Counted from the stretch's first letter, positions 25,500 to 33,083 are shown. The stretch: DNA of 33,768 bases from Alphaproteobacteria bacterium (GCA_030740435.1 JASLXG010000132.1:1-33768); one strand, 5' to 3'. The notes: generated by a model from the sequence alone, not told the origin. A program made the numbers and translations.

Positions 25500-26288
25500 A
25501 TGTCGGACGACAGGCTTTATCACGAGGTCCACGGCAGCACCGGCCCCTACCTGCTGCTGGTCCACGGCATGCTCTCGAGCCGCAGCCAGTGGCGCCTCAA
25601 TCTGGCGGCCCTGGCGGAATTCTGCCGGCCGGTGGTGGTCGAGCTCTGGGGCCATGGCCGCTCGCCGGCACCCGAGGCGGACGAGAGCTACCATCCCGAC
25701 GGCTACGTTGCCGCCTTCGAGGCGCTGCGCCGCGACCTGGGAGTCGAGCGCTGGTGGATCTGCGGCCAGTCCTTCGGCGCTGCGCTGACGCTGCGCTACG
25801 CGCTCGATCATCCCGACCGTATCGCCGGTCAGATTTTCACCAATTCAAGTTCGGCCCTGGCCGATGCCGACACCGTGGCCCAGCGCATGGCCTCGATCGA
25901 AGAGTGGATCCCGGCCATGGCCAGCGACGACTGGAGCTTGCAGCGCCTGCCCATTCATCCCGTGCACGCCAAGCGGCTGCCCCCGGCGGTGCAGCAGGAG
26001 ATGCTGGCCGATTGCGAGCTCCACGATACCGCGAGTGTGGTCCGGACCTTCCGCTTCACCCAGCCCCACCTCTCGGTGCGCCAGCGCATTGTCGACAACC
26101 AGGTGCCGGTGCTGCTGGTCTGCGGCGAGCGTGAAGAGCGATTCGCTCCTTTTCGGGCCCACGCCGAAGCCTTTCTGCCGCACCTGCAGGTGGCCCCGGC
26201 CGAGGCCGGCCACGCCGTCAACATCGAGGCCGCGGAACACTTCAACCAGGCCGTGGCGGACTTCATGCGGGCCAGTAAAGAAATTTAA
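25500..26288 (+). CDS. Alpha/beta hydrolase
   Basis: 262 residues. HGMLSSRSQW is the oxyanion segment, Ser91 in CGQSFGAAL the nucleophile, and His in AEAGHAVNIE near residue 237 the triad base. The acid position is in CGEREERF, where Glu stands for the usual Asp. It is soluble, with no signal peptide. It starts 9 bases after the lyase gene, so the two are probably co-transcribed. It could be a thioesterase or ester hydrolase in the same pathway; the family is too broad for more. Confidence 0.88.
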   Translation: MSDDRLYHEVHGSTGPYLLLVHGMLSSRSQWRLNLAALAEFCRPVVVELWGHGRSPAPEADESYHPDGYVAAFEALRRDLGVERWWICGQSFGAALTLRYALDHPDRIAGQIFTNSSSALADADTVAQRMASIEEWIPAMASDDWSLQRLPIHPVHAKRLPPAVQQEMLADCELHDTASVVRTFRFTQPHLSVRQRIVDNQVPVLLVCGEREERFAPFRAHAEAFLPHLQVAPAEAGHAVNIEAAEHFNQAVADFMRASKEI

Positions 26289-26364
26289 TTCAATAACATT
26301 TCGCGCATAAATCCTTGCGATATCGAGCTTTCTGATCGTAGTGAGGATTTTTAGTGAATAAGAT

Positions 26365-26393
26365 TTGTTTAATAGCGTGGGACTCGCCATAAT
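26365..26393 (+). promoter_or_regulatory. Predicted sigma70 promoter of the enoyl-CoA hydratase/carboxylase operon
   Basis: TTGTTT (26365-26370) and CATAAT (26388-26393) are separated by exactly 17 bases, inside an AT-rich 138-base gap that stands out against the GC-rich surroundings. The start point would be near 26400, about 27 bases before the hydratase ATG. Confidence 0.5.
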
Positions 26394-26404
26394 CGACCGG
26401 TCGA
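26393..26404. promoter_or_regulatory. Candidate TetR operator (12-bp perfect palindrome)
   Basis: TCGACCGGTCGA is a perfect palindrome that shares its first base with the predicted -10 box and covers the expected transcription start. A TetR-family gene is the second gene of the operon, so autorepression and release by an acyl-CoA ligand is the natural model. I saw no second copy of this 12-mer elsewhere in the window. Confidence 0.5.
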
Positions 26405-26426
26405 ACCAGCCGAATCGGAGTCCCTG

Positions 26427-27218
26427 ATGTCCGACGACGTGCTCATCGAACCCCGCGGCCCGGTGATGTGGATCACCATCAACCGGCCCGAGCGGCGCAA
26501 CGCGCTCAACGAATCCGTCATCGCCGGCATCGGCGAGGGCATCCGCCAGGCCCTGGCGGCGACGGCTGACGACGGCATCCGGGCCATCGTGCTGACCGGC
26601 ACGGGCGACAAGGCCTTTTGCGCCGGCGGCGATTTGCAGCCCAACGCCGAGGGCACGCCCTTCGAGGTCGACCCGGCCCGGCCCAAGCACTACGTGATCG
26701 AACTTTTCAAGCAGATCGAGAGCTGCGATTTGCCCCTCATCTCCCGCGTCAACGGCCACGTGCTGGCCGGCGGGCTCGGCCTCTTGTGCGCCTGCGACAT
26801 GGCGGTGGCCACCACGGCGGCGCGCTTCGGCACGCCGGAGTCGGGCGTCGGCCTCTTTCCCATGATGATCCTGGCCCACATGCAGCGCGTGCTGCCCAAA
26901 CGTAAATTAATGGAGCTTTGCATCACCGGCGAGCCCTTCACAGCCGTTGAGGCGCTGGAGATGGGTCTGGTCAACTACATCGCGCCGCCCGACGAGCTCG
27001 ACGCCAAGTTCGACTGGCTGCTGGGGCGCACCATCGACAAGTCGCCCACCGCCATTCGGCTGGGCAAGCAGGCCTTTCACGCCATCCAGGACATGACCAT
27101 CGTGCAGGCCTTCGAATACACCCAACTCATGCTGCCCAGCATGGCCCGCACCCAGGACGCCCGCGAAGGGTTCGCCGCCTTTCAGGAGAAGCGCAAGCCG
27201 GAGTGGACGGGGAACTGA
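26427..27218 (+). CDS. Enoyl-CoA hydratase/isomerase family protein
   Basis: 263 residues, crotonase fold. The oxyanion-hole segments are KAFCAGGDLQ near residue 65 and NGHVLAGGLGLLCACD near residue 112, and the catalytic Glu is probably in GTPESGVGLFP near residue 138. It hydrates or isomerises a 2-enoyl-CoA. As first gene of an operon with a TetR regulator and a biotin-dependent carboxylase, it may act on the carboxylase product, as methylglutaconyl-CoA hydratase does in leucine degradation. Its 3' end overlaps the TetR gene start by 16 bases if the GTG at 27203 is used. Confidence 0.93.
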   Translation: MSDDVLIEPRGPVMWITINRPERRNALNESVIAGIGEGIRQALAATADDGIRAIVLTGTGDKAFCAGGDLQPNAEGTPFEVDPARPKHYVIELFKQIESCDLPLISRVNGHVLAGGLGLLCACDMAVATTAARFGTPESGVGLFPMMILAHMQRVLPKRKLMELCITGEPFTAVEALEMGLVNYIAPPDELDAKFDWLLGRTIDKSPTAIRLGKQAFHAIQDMTIVQAFEYTQLMLPSMARTQDAREGFAAFQEKRKPEWTGN

Positions 27219-27916
27219 ACGTGGAGACTGCCCGGCGAAAGGGCCGCCGTGCGGCCACCCGGCTGCCCCGGGCCCAACGCGTCGCCGATATCCTGGCGGC
27301 GGCCCGCACCGTGTTCTCCGAAGGCGATTACGAGGAATCCTCGATCTCCGAGATCGCCGCCCGGGCCGGCGTCGTCGAGGGCACGATTTACAAGTTCTTC
27401 GCCGGCAAGCGCGACCTGCTGCACAAGGTCATCGACGACTGGTACGAGGGCATGCTGGCCGACTACCAGAACCGCCTCGCCGGTATAGAGGGCACCCGCA
27501 ATCGGCTGCGCTTCGTGATCCGGAGCCATCTCGCGTCCATCGAACGCAGCCCCGGTCTTTGCCGCCAGGTGTTCAACGAGGTACGCGGGCAGAAGGATTA
27601 TTTTTCCTCCTCCGTCCATGACCATCACCGGCGCTATACCCAGTTCGCGCTCGACGTGCTGCGGGACGGCATCGCCGCCGGCGAGGTGCGGCCGGAGATC
27701 CCGATCACGCTGGTGCGCGACATGATCTACGGCGCCGCCGAGCACCTTTCGCTGGCTTACATCTGCGGCCAGGGATCGTTGGACACAGAAGGCGCCGCCG
27801 ACCAGCTCACCGACATGGTACTGGCCGGCGTATTGCTGGCCGAGGCGGAAGGCAGCGACGCCAGACTCGAGCGCATCGAGGTCAAACTGGACCGCGCCCT
27901 GGCAGCCGGAAGCTGA
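27203..27916 (+). CDS. TetR-family transcriptional regulator
   Basis: 237 residues from a GTG at 27203; a second GTG at 27221 just after the hydratase stop is an alternative and would shorten it by six residues. The N-terminal helix-turn-helix (about residues 29-75) reads DILAAARTVFSEGDYEES then ISEIAARAGVVEGTIYKFF. The C-terminal ligand domain is unique to the subfamily. It lies between the hydratase and carboxylase genes and probably controls the operon through the palindrome at 26393-26404. By analogy to other acid-catabolism TetR proteins the ligand may be an acyl-CoA. Confidence 0.92.
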   Translation: MDGELNVETARRKGRRAATRLPRAQRVADILAAARTVFSEGDYEESSISEIAARAGVVEGTIYKFFAGKRDLLHKVIDDWYEGMLADYQNRLAGIEGTRNRLRFVIRSHLASIERSPGLCRQVFNEVRGQKDYFSSSVHDHHRRYTQFALDVLRDGIAAGEVRPEIPITLVRDMIYGAAEHLSLAYICGQGSLDTEGAADQLTDMVLAGVLLAEAEGSDARLERIEVKLDRALAAGS

Positions 27917-27931
27917 GAAGGAAACCCATAC

Positions 27932-29401
27932 ATGATCACATCCGTCCTGGTGGCCAATCGCGGCGAGATTGCGAGCCGCATCTTCAACACCCTGAAAACC
28001 ATGGGCATCCGCGGCCTGGCGCTGGTTCACGAGGCCGACCGGGGCAGCGTCTTCCATCGTGGCGCCGACGAGGTGGTGGCGCTCGACGGCGAGGTCGCCA
28101 CCAGCGCCTACCTCGACATTCGCCAGATCGTCGAGATCTGCCGCCGCCAGGGTGTCGATGCCGTGCATCCGGGCTATGGCTTTTTGGCCGAAAACGCCAA
28201 TTTCGCCGCCGCCTTGAACGAGGCCGGAATTACCTTCATCGGGCCCGAAGCCGAGACCATGCGCCTGATGGGCGACAAGATCGCCTCGCGCGACTTCGTC
28301 GCCGGCCTGGGTGTGCCGCTGGCGCCCTCGGCCACCCAGGAAGGCGGCATGGAGGGTTTCTTGGCTGCGGCCGGAAAGATCGGCTTCCCGCTGCTCATCA
28401 AGGCGGCGGCGGGCGGCGGCGGCCGCGGCATGAGTATCGTGCACGAGGCCGGCGAGCTCGAGGCCCGGGCGGCGGCGGCGGCCAGCGAGGCTGAGCGCTA
28501 CTTCGGCGACGGCCGGGTCTACGCCGAGCGCTACGTCGAACGCCCGCGCCACATCGAGGTGCAGGTGCTGGGCGACGGCCAGGGCAAATGTCTCCACCTT
28601 TTCGAGCGCGAGTGCTCGGTGCAGCGGCGCTACCAGAAAATCATCGAGGAGACGCCGGCCGCCAACCTGGAGCCGGATTTGCGCGACGCCATGTGCCGCG
28701 ACGCCGTGCGCATCGCCAGCGAGGTCAACTATCGCGGCGCCGGCACGGTCGAGTTCATGGTCACGCCCGAGAACGAATACTTTTTCCTCGAGATGAACAC
28801 GCGTTTGCAGGTCGAGCATCCGGTGACCGAGATGGTCACCGGCATCGACCTGGTGCGCGAGCAGGTTCTGGTGGCGGCCGGGGAGGCACTCGGTTATGGC
28901 CAGGACGACATCGAGCGCCGGGGCCACGCCATCGAGTGCCGCATCTGCGCCGAGGACGCCGACAACGACTTCCTGCCGGCGATCGGCAGCGTGCTGCGCT
29001 ACCAGGCACCCGGTGGCCCGGGGGTTCGCCTGGACAGTGGCGTCGCCGCCGGGCAGCAAGTCACCACGGCTTTCGATTCGCTGCTCGCCAAGCTGGTCGT
29101 GCATGGCGACCATCGCGGCCAGGCCATCGAACGGGCGCGGGCGGCGCTCAAGGAATTCGTGCTGCTCGGCGTCACCACCAACACCGCCTACCTGGAACGC
29201 CTGCTGGGGCATGAGCGCTTTGCCGCCGGGCACCTCGACACCGGCTTCGTGGTCGACCAGGCCGAGGACCTGGCCTGGCGGCCCGCGCCCGGAGATCGCG
29301 ACCTGGTGTTGGCGGCGGCGGCGCTCTCGGCCCGCGACGTGGGCACGATGCTGGCCGAAGTGCCACCGGTCTACGCCGCCATTTCGGCCTGGCAGAATTG
29401 A
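27932..29401 (+). CDS. Biotin carboxylase subunit of an acyl-CoA carboxylase
   Basis: 489 residues, full length for a free biotin carboxylase subunit. SVLVANRGEIASRIF opens the biotin-carboxylase N-domain; the ATP-grasp glycine loop is AAGGGGRGMS near residue 165; ECSVQRRYQKIIEE and FLEMNTRLQVEHPVTE follow. The biotinyl domain is not fused: it is encoded by the next gene. It carboxylates biotin using ATP and bicarbonate. It has a ribosome binding site (AAGGAAA) 15 bases after the TetR gene. With the following two genes it forms a three-subunit acyl-CoA carboxylase. Confidence 0.95.
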   Translation: MITSVLVANRGEIASRIFNTLKTMGIRGLALVHEADRGSVFHRGADEVVALDGEVATSAYLDIRQIVEICRRQGVDAVHPGYGFLAENANFAAALNEAGITFIGPEAETMRLMGDKIASRDFVAGLGVPLAPSATQEGGMEGFLAAAGKIGFPLLIKAAAGGGGRGMSIVHEAGELEARAAAAASEAERYFGDGRVYAERYVERPRHIEVQVLGDGQGKCLHLFERECSVQRRYQKIIEETPAANLEPDLRDAMCRDAVRIASEVNYRGAGTVEFMVTPENEYFFLEMNTRLQVEHPVTEMVTGIDLVREQVLVAAGEALGYGQDDIERRGHAIECRICAEDADNDFLPAIGSVLRYQAPGGPGVRLDSGVAAGQQVTTAFDSLLAKLVVHGDHRGQAIERARAALKEFVLLGVTTNTAYLERLLGHERFAAGHLDTGFVVDQAEDLAWRPAPGDRDLVLAAAALSARDVGTMLAEVPPVYAAISAWQN

Positions 29402-29424
29402 GCCCATAGGTAAGGAAAAGAAAA

Positions 29425-29928
29425 ATGCGCTGCGAATTCAGCATTGCCGGCGAAGCACGGACGGTCGGCGTCAGCCGCCGCCAGGAAGGCTTTGCCCTGC
29501 ATCTCGGCGAGCGCACCATCAGCGCCGCCTGGGAGCCTTTGGGCAACGGTCGCTTTCGCCTCGCTCTCGATGGCCGTACGGCCGAGCTGACGCTGGCCTC
29601 TTCCGGCGACACCACCTTCGTCCACCTCGACGGTCAAACCTGGGAGATCGAGCGCCGCGATCCGGCCCAGGCGGCGGCGGCCGGAGAGGGCGGCGGCGCC
29701 GGCAGCGTCATCGCCCCCATGCCCGGCACCGTCATCTCGGTCGCCGTCGAGCCCGGTGAGAAGGTGGTGCGCGGCCAGGCCCTGATGGTCATCGAAAGCA
29801 TGAAGCTGGAAACCACCATCAGCGCCGATGCCGACGCCGTGGTCGGCGAGATCCACTACCAGGTCGGCGATACCTTTCCCCTCAAGGCGGCGCTCATCAG
29901 CCTCGAGCCGGCCGCCGGCGACGATTGA
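29425..29928 (+). CDS. Biotin carboxyl carrier protein subunit
   Basis: 167 residues. The C-terminal 75 residues form a biotinyl domain with SVIAPMPGTVISVAVEPG and the biotinylation site ESMKLE (Lys127). The N-terminal 80 residues are beta-rich and resemble the BT (biotin carboxylase to carrier linker) domain of acyl-CoA carboxylases. An Ala/Gly linker joins the two parts. It has a good ribosome binding site (AAGGAAAAG) in the 23-base gap after the biotin carboxylase gene. In LiuD-type enzymes this part is fused to the carboxylase; here it is free. Confidence 0.93.
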   Translation: MRCEFSIAGEARTVGVSRRQEGFALHLGERTISAAWEPLGNGRFRLALDGRTAELTLASSGDTTFVHLDGQTWEIERRDPAQAAAAGEGGGAGSVIAPMPGTVISVAVEPGEKVVRGQALMVIESMKLETTISADADAVVGEIHYQVGDTFPLKAALISLEPAAGDD

Positions 29929-29950
29929 TCCAGATCCCAGGCAGGAATCC

Positions 29951-31549
29951 ATGCAACGCATCGAAAGCAAGATCGACACCCGCAGCGAGCTCTTCGCCGC
30001 CAACCGGGTCTATCACGAAAACCTCATCGCCGAGTTCCGTGAGCGCCAGATCGCTGCCCGCCACAGCCGGCCCGAACGCGATATCGAACGCCTCAGGCGC
30101 CAGGACAAGCTGCTGGTGCGCGAGCGCCTGGAATTGCTGCTCGACCCCGGCACGCCCTTTTGGGAGTTCTCGACCCTGGCCGCCAACGACCTCTACGACG
30201 GCGATTCGCCGGGCGCCAGCGTGGTTACCGGCATCGGCTTGGTCTCCGGCCGCGAGGTAGTGATCCATGCCGACGATTCTTCGGTCAAGGGCGGTGCCTG
30301 GTATCCCATGTCGGTACAAAAGATCGTCCGGGCCCTCGATATCGCCGTCGAGAACCGGCTGCCGGTGATTCACCTTTGTGATTCGGCCGGCGGCTTTCTC
30401 GAGGACATGTCGGGGGTTTTCGTGCCCGGCGGCCGGGTCTTTCGCAACCAGTGCATGCTCAGCAAGCTGGAGGTGCCTCAGGTCGCCATCGTGGTCGGCC
30501 ATTGCACGGCCGGCGGCGCCTACGTGCCGGCACTTTGCGAGCACACCATCATGGTGCGCGGCCTGGGCGCCATCTTTTTGGGCGGGCCGCCGCTGGTCAA
30601 GGCGGCGACCGGCGAGGAAGTGACGATCGAGGCGCTGGGCGGTGCCGACATGCACACCACCATCAGCGGCACCGCCGACTATGCCGTCGACAGCGAGGCC
30701 CAGGCCATCGCGCTGGCCCGCAACATCGTGCGCGAATTCCGTCCCCGCCAAAAGGCGGTTGCCCAGACCTGTGAACCCGAGGCGCCATATTATGATCCGG
30801 CCGAGCTCTACGGCATCCTGCCGGCCGACATCAAGGTCCAGTTCGACATGCGCGAGGCCATCGCCCGCATGGTCGACGGCAGCCGGTTCCTCGAATACGG
30901 CCCCGACTACGGCACGACTTTGGTAACAGGTTTCGCTCACATCTTCGGTTACAAGGTGGGCATCCTGGGCAACAACGGGGTGCTTTTCAGCGATTCCTCG
31001 CTGAAAGCCGCCCACTTCATGCAGATCTGCAACCAAAACCGCGTGCCCTTGCTGTTTTTGCAGAACACCACGGGCTACATGGTCGGTCGGCAGTACGAAG
31101 AACAGGGCATCACCAAGGACGGCGCCAAGATGCTGATGGCCCAGGCCTGCGGCTCGGTGCCCAAGTTCACGGTGCAGACCAACGCCGCCTTCGGGGCCGG
31201 CTACTACGGCATGTGCGGCCGCGCCTGGGATCCCCGCTTCGTGGTCTCCTGGCCCAATTCGCAAATGGGCGTGATGGGCGCCGAACAGGCGGCCAACACG
31301 CTGGCCACCGTCAAGCTGGCGCAAATGCGCCGGAACGGCATCGAGGCCAGCGACGAAGACGTGGCCGAGCTCCACGCCCGCGTCCGCGAAAAAGCCGACC
31401 GCGAGGTGAGTGCCTACTATTCCACCTCGCGGCTCTGGGACGACGGCGTGGTCGATCCCCTGGACACCCGCAACGTGCTCGGCGTGGCTATATCGGCGGC
31501 GCTGAATGCGCCGATTGATGAGCCCAGCTACGGGGTGTTCCGGGCTTAG
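29951..31549 (+). CDS. Acyl-CoA carboxylase carboxyltransferase subunit (MCC beta-like)
   Basis: 532 residues from the ATG at 29951 (MQRIESKIDTRSELFAANR), with AGGAA upstream. Both crotonase-like halves are present: DDSSVKGGAWYPMSVQKIVRA and CDSAGGFLEDMSGVFVPGG in the N-half, IFLGGPPLVKAATGEEV at the interface, and FLQNTTGYMVGRQYEEQGI with NAAFGAGYYGMCGRAWDP in the C-half. The ending NVLGVAISAALNAPIDEP is complete. These features match methylcrotonyl-CoA and geranyl-CoA carboxylase beta subunits rather than propionyl-CoA carboxylase. It transfers the carboxyl group from biotin to an acyl-CoA, probably at the gamma carbon of a branched 2-enoyl-CoA. Which of the two substrates it uses is unresolved. 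Confidence 0.94.
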   Translation: MQRIESKIDTRSELFAANRVYHENLIAEFRERQIAARHSRPERDIERLRRQDKLLVRERLELLLDPGTPFWEFSTLAANDLYDGDSPGASVVTGIGLVSGREVVIHADDSSVKGGAWYPMSVQKIVRALDIAVENRLPVIHLCDSAGGFLEDMSGVFVPGGRVFRNQCMLSKLEVPQVAIVVGHCTAGGAYVPALCEHTIMVRGLGAIFLGGPPLVKAATGEEVTIEALGGADMHTTISGTADYAVDSEAQAIALARNIVREFRPRQKAVAQTCEPEAPYYDPAELYGILPADIKVQFDMREAIARMVDGSRFLEYGPDYGTTLVTGFAHIFGYKVGILGNNGVLFSDSSLKAAHFMQICNQNRVPLLFLQNTTGYMVGRQYEEQGITKDGAKMLMAQACGSVPKFTVQTNAAFGAGYYGMCGRAWDPRFVVSWPNSQMGVMGAEQAANTLATVKLAQMRRNGIEASDEDVAELHARVREKADREVSAYYSTSRLWDDGVVDPLDTRNVLGVAISAALNAPIDEPSYGVFRA

Positions 31550-31572
31550 CGCGGGTCTCGCCGTTCGGTGCC

Positions 31573-31710
31573 ATGGCCAACAATGTCAAGGAGTCGCGGG
31601 GCAGCGCCTACTTCCGGCTGGCGGTCGGCGCCGATCGCGTTATCTTCTCGATCGCGGGCGAGCGGCTGATAGTCGAGGCGGTGCAGCCTCGCGGAAAGGC
31701 ATACCGATGA
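31573..31710 (+). pseudogene. RelE-family toxin, C-terminal remnant
   Basis: A 45-codon frame beginning MANNVKESRGSAYFRL and ending EAVQPRGKAYR matches the C-terminal half of RelE/ParE-type toxins (about 85-95 residues), including the conserved RVIF strand and the final PRGxxYR with likely catalytic Arg and Tyr. The N-terminal half is missing: upstream the frame runs into the end of the carboxyltransferase gene. Its stop overlaps the antitoxin start as ATGA (31707-31710), so translational coupling survives. It is likely inactive as a toxin. Confidence 0.65.
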
Positions 31711-32105
31711 ACACCGAGCCCCAATTCATCAGAAACAAAAACGGCGACCCGGCTTACGTCGTTCTGCCCGTGGCCGAATACGAGGCGCTGGTGAGCGCCC
31801 TCGAGGACGCCGAAGACATTGCCGCCGCCGACGCCGCCCAGGCTGCCCGAACTCGTGGCGAAGAACTCGTGCCCGGCAAGGTGGTTTCCCGCCTGCTGGC
31901 CGGCGACAACCCGGTGCGGGTCTGGCGCAACCATCGCGGCTTGCGTCAAAGGGACCTGGCCCAGGCCGCCAAGATCGGCCAGTCCTATCTTTCGCAAATC
32001 GAGTTGGGCGCCCGCGAAGGCACCCTCGAGACCATGGCCAAACTGGCCCGCGCGCTGGGGGTTGATCTCGACGATCTGGTGCCGGCACTCCAGGACGAGG
32101 ACTGA
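31707..32105 (+). CDS. XRE-family antitoxin with Phd-like N-terminus
   Basis: 132 residues from the ATG at 31707. The N-terminus (FIRNKNGDPAYVVLPVAEYEAL) is of the Phd-like type seen in RelE-partner antitoxins. A Cro/C1 helix-turn-helix follows from about residue 68 (VWRNHRGLRQRDLAQAAKI then SYLSQIELGAREGTLETM). It is the intact half of a toxin-antitoxin operon whose RelE partner, just upstream, is truncated. Alone it may act as a DNA-binding regulator of its own region. Confidence 0.88.
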   Translation: MNTEPQFIRNKNGDPAYVVLPVAEYEALVSALEDAEDIAAADAAQAARTRGEELVPGKVVSRLLAGDNPVRVWRNHRGLRQRDLAQAAKIGQSYLSQIELGAREGTLETMAKLARALGVDLDDLVPALQDED

Positions 32106-32131
32106 CACAGCCCCCTCCACCGCAGCCGTCG

Positions 32132-32178
32132 CAGCTTTGGGACGACGGCCTGATCGGTCCCCTCGATACCCGCAACGT
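32132..32178 (+). pseudogene. Relic of a carboxyltransferase gene 3' end
   Basis: From 32135 to 32178, 38 of 44 bases match 31433-31476 near the end of the adjacent carboxyltransferase gene. In the same frame this reads QLWDDGLIGPLDTRNV against RLWDDGVVDPLDTRNV. The match stops at the hicAB promoter. It is either a local duplication that has drifted or the tail of a lost paralogue. Confidence 0.6.
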
Positions 32179-32181
32179 CTC

Positions 32182-32210
32182 TTGGCATTTCGCCAGAAGT
32201 TGTGTATAAT
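32182..32210 (+). promoter_or_regulatory. Near-consensus sigma70 promoter of hicAB
   Basis: TTGGCA (32182-32187), exactly 17 bases, then a perfect TATAAT (32205-32210). It is the best promoter match in the window. Transcription would start at about 32217, leaving a very short leader before hicA. Confidence 0.75.
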
Positions 32211-32218
32211 TTACACAA
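32200..32218. promoter_or_regulatory. hicAB operator palindrome over the -10 box
   Basis: TTGTGTATAATTTACACAA has perfect 7-bp arms around a 5-base centre and contains the -10 box. HicB proteins with a C-terminal DNA-binding domain repress their own operon at such sites, and the HicB encoded here has a ribbon-helix-helix-like tail. Confidence 0.7.
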
Positions 32219-32235
32219 TATTGGGAGTCTGGGCC

Positions 32236-32427
32236 ATTCTCAGCAGTCGGGAGATCATCAAGAAACTCCGCCAGGCTGGCTGGGTTCTGGATACCGTCAA
32301 CGGTAGCCATCACCACTTTCGGCATCCGGCGCGCGCCGGCAAGGTAACCGTGACGCATCCCGCCAAGGACACGCCGATCGGCACGATCCGTTCGATCGAA
32401 AAGCAATCCGGCGTCAAACTGAGGTAG
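32236..32427 (+). CDS. hicA: HicA-family toxin (mRNA interferase), no ATG start
   Basis: 63 residues if started at the ATT at 32236. The body, SREIIKKLRQAGWVLDTVNG then SHHHFRHP and KDTPIGTIRSIEKQSGV, is a typical HicA double-stranded-RNA-binding-like fold, and the catalytic His lies in GSHHHF. Where other HicA proteins have Met before SSREII-type starts, this gene has Ile-Leu. No ATG or GTG is in frame nearby. A Shine-Dalgarno-like GGGAG (32223-32227) is correctly spaced for the ATT; the only other candidate is a TTG at 32221, almost at the predicted transcription start. Either a rare start codon is used or toxin translation has been lost. hicB follows after 12 bases. Confidence 0.75.
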   Translation: MLSSREIIKKLRQAGWVLDTVNGSHHHFRHPARAGKVTVTHPAKDTPIGTIRSIEKQSGVKLR

Positions 32428-32439
32428 AGGAGAGGAACG

Positions 32440-32835
32440 ATGGAAACCGCTTTCTACGTCGGCATCATCGAACGCGGCGAGAGTAATTTCGGGATATTCT
32501 TTCCTGATTTTCCCGGCTGCACATCGGTCGCTGACAGTGTGCCTGAAGTTGCGGCGAGCGGTAGCGAGGCGCTCCGCCTCCATGTCGACCTCATGCTGCG
32601 CGACGGCGAGGAGATCCCAGCGGCCACCAACCCTGCCGACATCGAGACCGACCCCGACAACGACGTGGTGACCCCGTTGCTGGTACCGCTCAACCTGCCG
32701 GGCAAGGCTGTACGGCTCAACGTCAGCGTCGAGGAAAGCCTGCTTGCGGCCATCGACGCGGCGGCCGCAGCCGAGGGACTGAGCCGTTCGGCCTACCTGG
32801 CCGAAGCTGCCCGCCAGCGCCTGGCCAGGAACTGA
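32440..32835 (+). CDS. hicB: HicB-family antitoxin
   Basis: 131 residues with a strong ribosome binding site (GAGGAGAGG). The N-terminal domain (VGIIERGESNFGIFFPDFPGC, then SGSEALRLHVDLMLRDGEEIP) is the degenerate RNase H-like HicB fold that binds HicA. The C-terminus (VRLNVSVEESLLAAIDAAAAAEG, then SRSAYLAEAARQRL) is a ribbon-helix-helix DNA-binding domain, expected to bind the palindrome at 32200-32218. It neutralises HicA and represses the operon. Confidence 0.93.
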   Translation: METAFYVGIIERGESNFGIFFPDFPGCTSVADSVPEVAASGSEALRLHVDLMLRDGEEIPAATNPADIETDPDNDVVTPLLVPLNLPGKAVRLNVSVEESLLAAIDAAAAAEGLSRSAYLAEAARQRLARN

Positions 32836-32909
32836 TAGCGATAGCGGATGGCGAGAAATCCGGGCTAAGCTTGGCGATCTCTCATCGTCAGCAGAGTTGG
32901 AGACCTCCC

Positions 32910-33083
32910 ATGCCCCTGGAAAGCGATGACCTCCGCGAAACCGTCGAGCAGTTGGGCGCGTCGATCGCCGCCGCCCAGGTTGCCGCGGCTATCGTCCGCA
33001 ACCGCGAAATCATCAGCCCCGACACGGCGGCCGTAGTCTACCGAGACGTGCGCAACGCGCTGGCGAAAAGGGCCGGCGGCTAG
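32910..33083 (+). CDS. Small protein of unknown function
   Basis: 57 residues from the ATG at 32910 (MPLESDDLRETVEQLGAS) with GGAG 8 bases upstream; the frame is open 13 codons further but without a ribosome binding site. It is predicted mostly helical, acidic at the N-terminus and basic at the end (NALAKRAGG). I do not recognise a family. Residue use is like a real protein rather than a shadow frame. It lies between two Hic-type modules. A strong inverted repeat spans its stop codon. Confidence 0.55.
   Translation: MPLESDDLRETVEQLGASIAAAQVAAAIVRNREIISPDTAAVVYRDVRNALAKRAGG

Noticed and set aside
27182-29407. 741-codon open frame on the minus strand
   Set aside because: Antisense to the TetR and biotin carboxylase genes, both of which are unambiguous.
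29897-31375. 492-codon open frame on the minus strand
   Set aside because: Antisense shadow of the carboxyltransferase gene.
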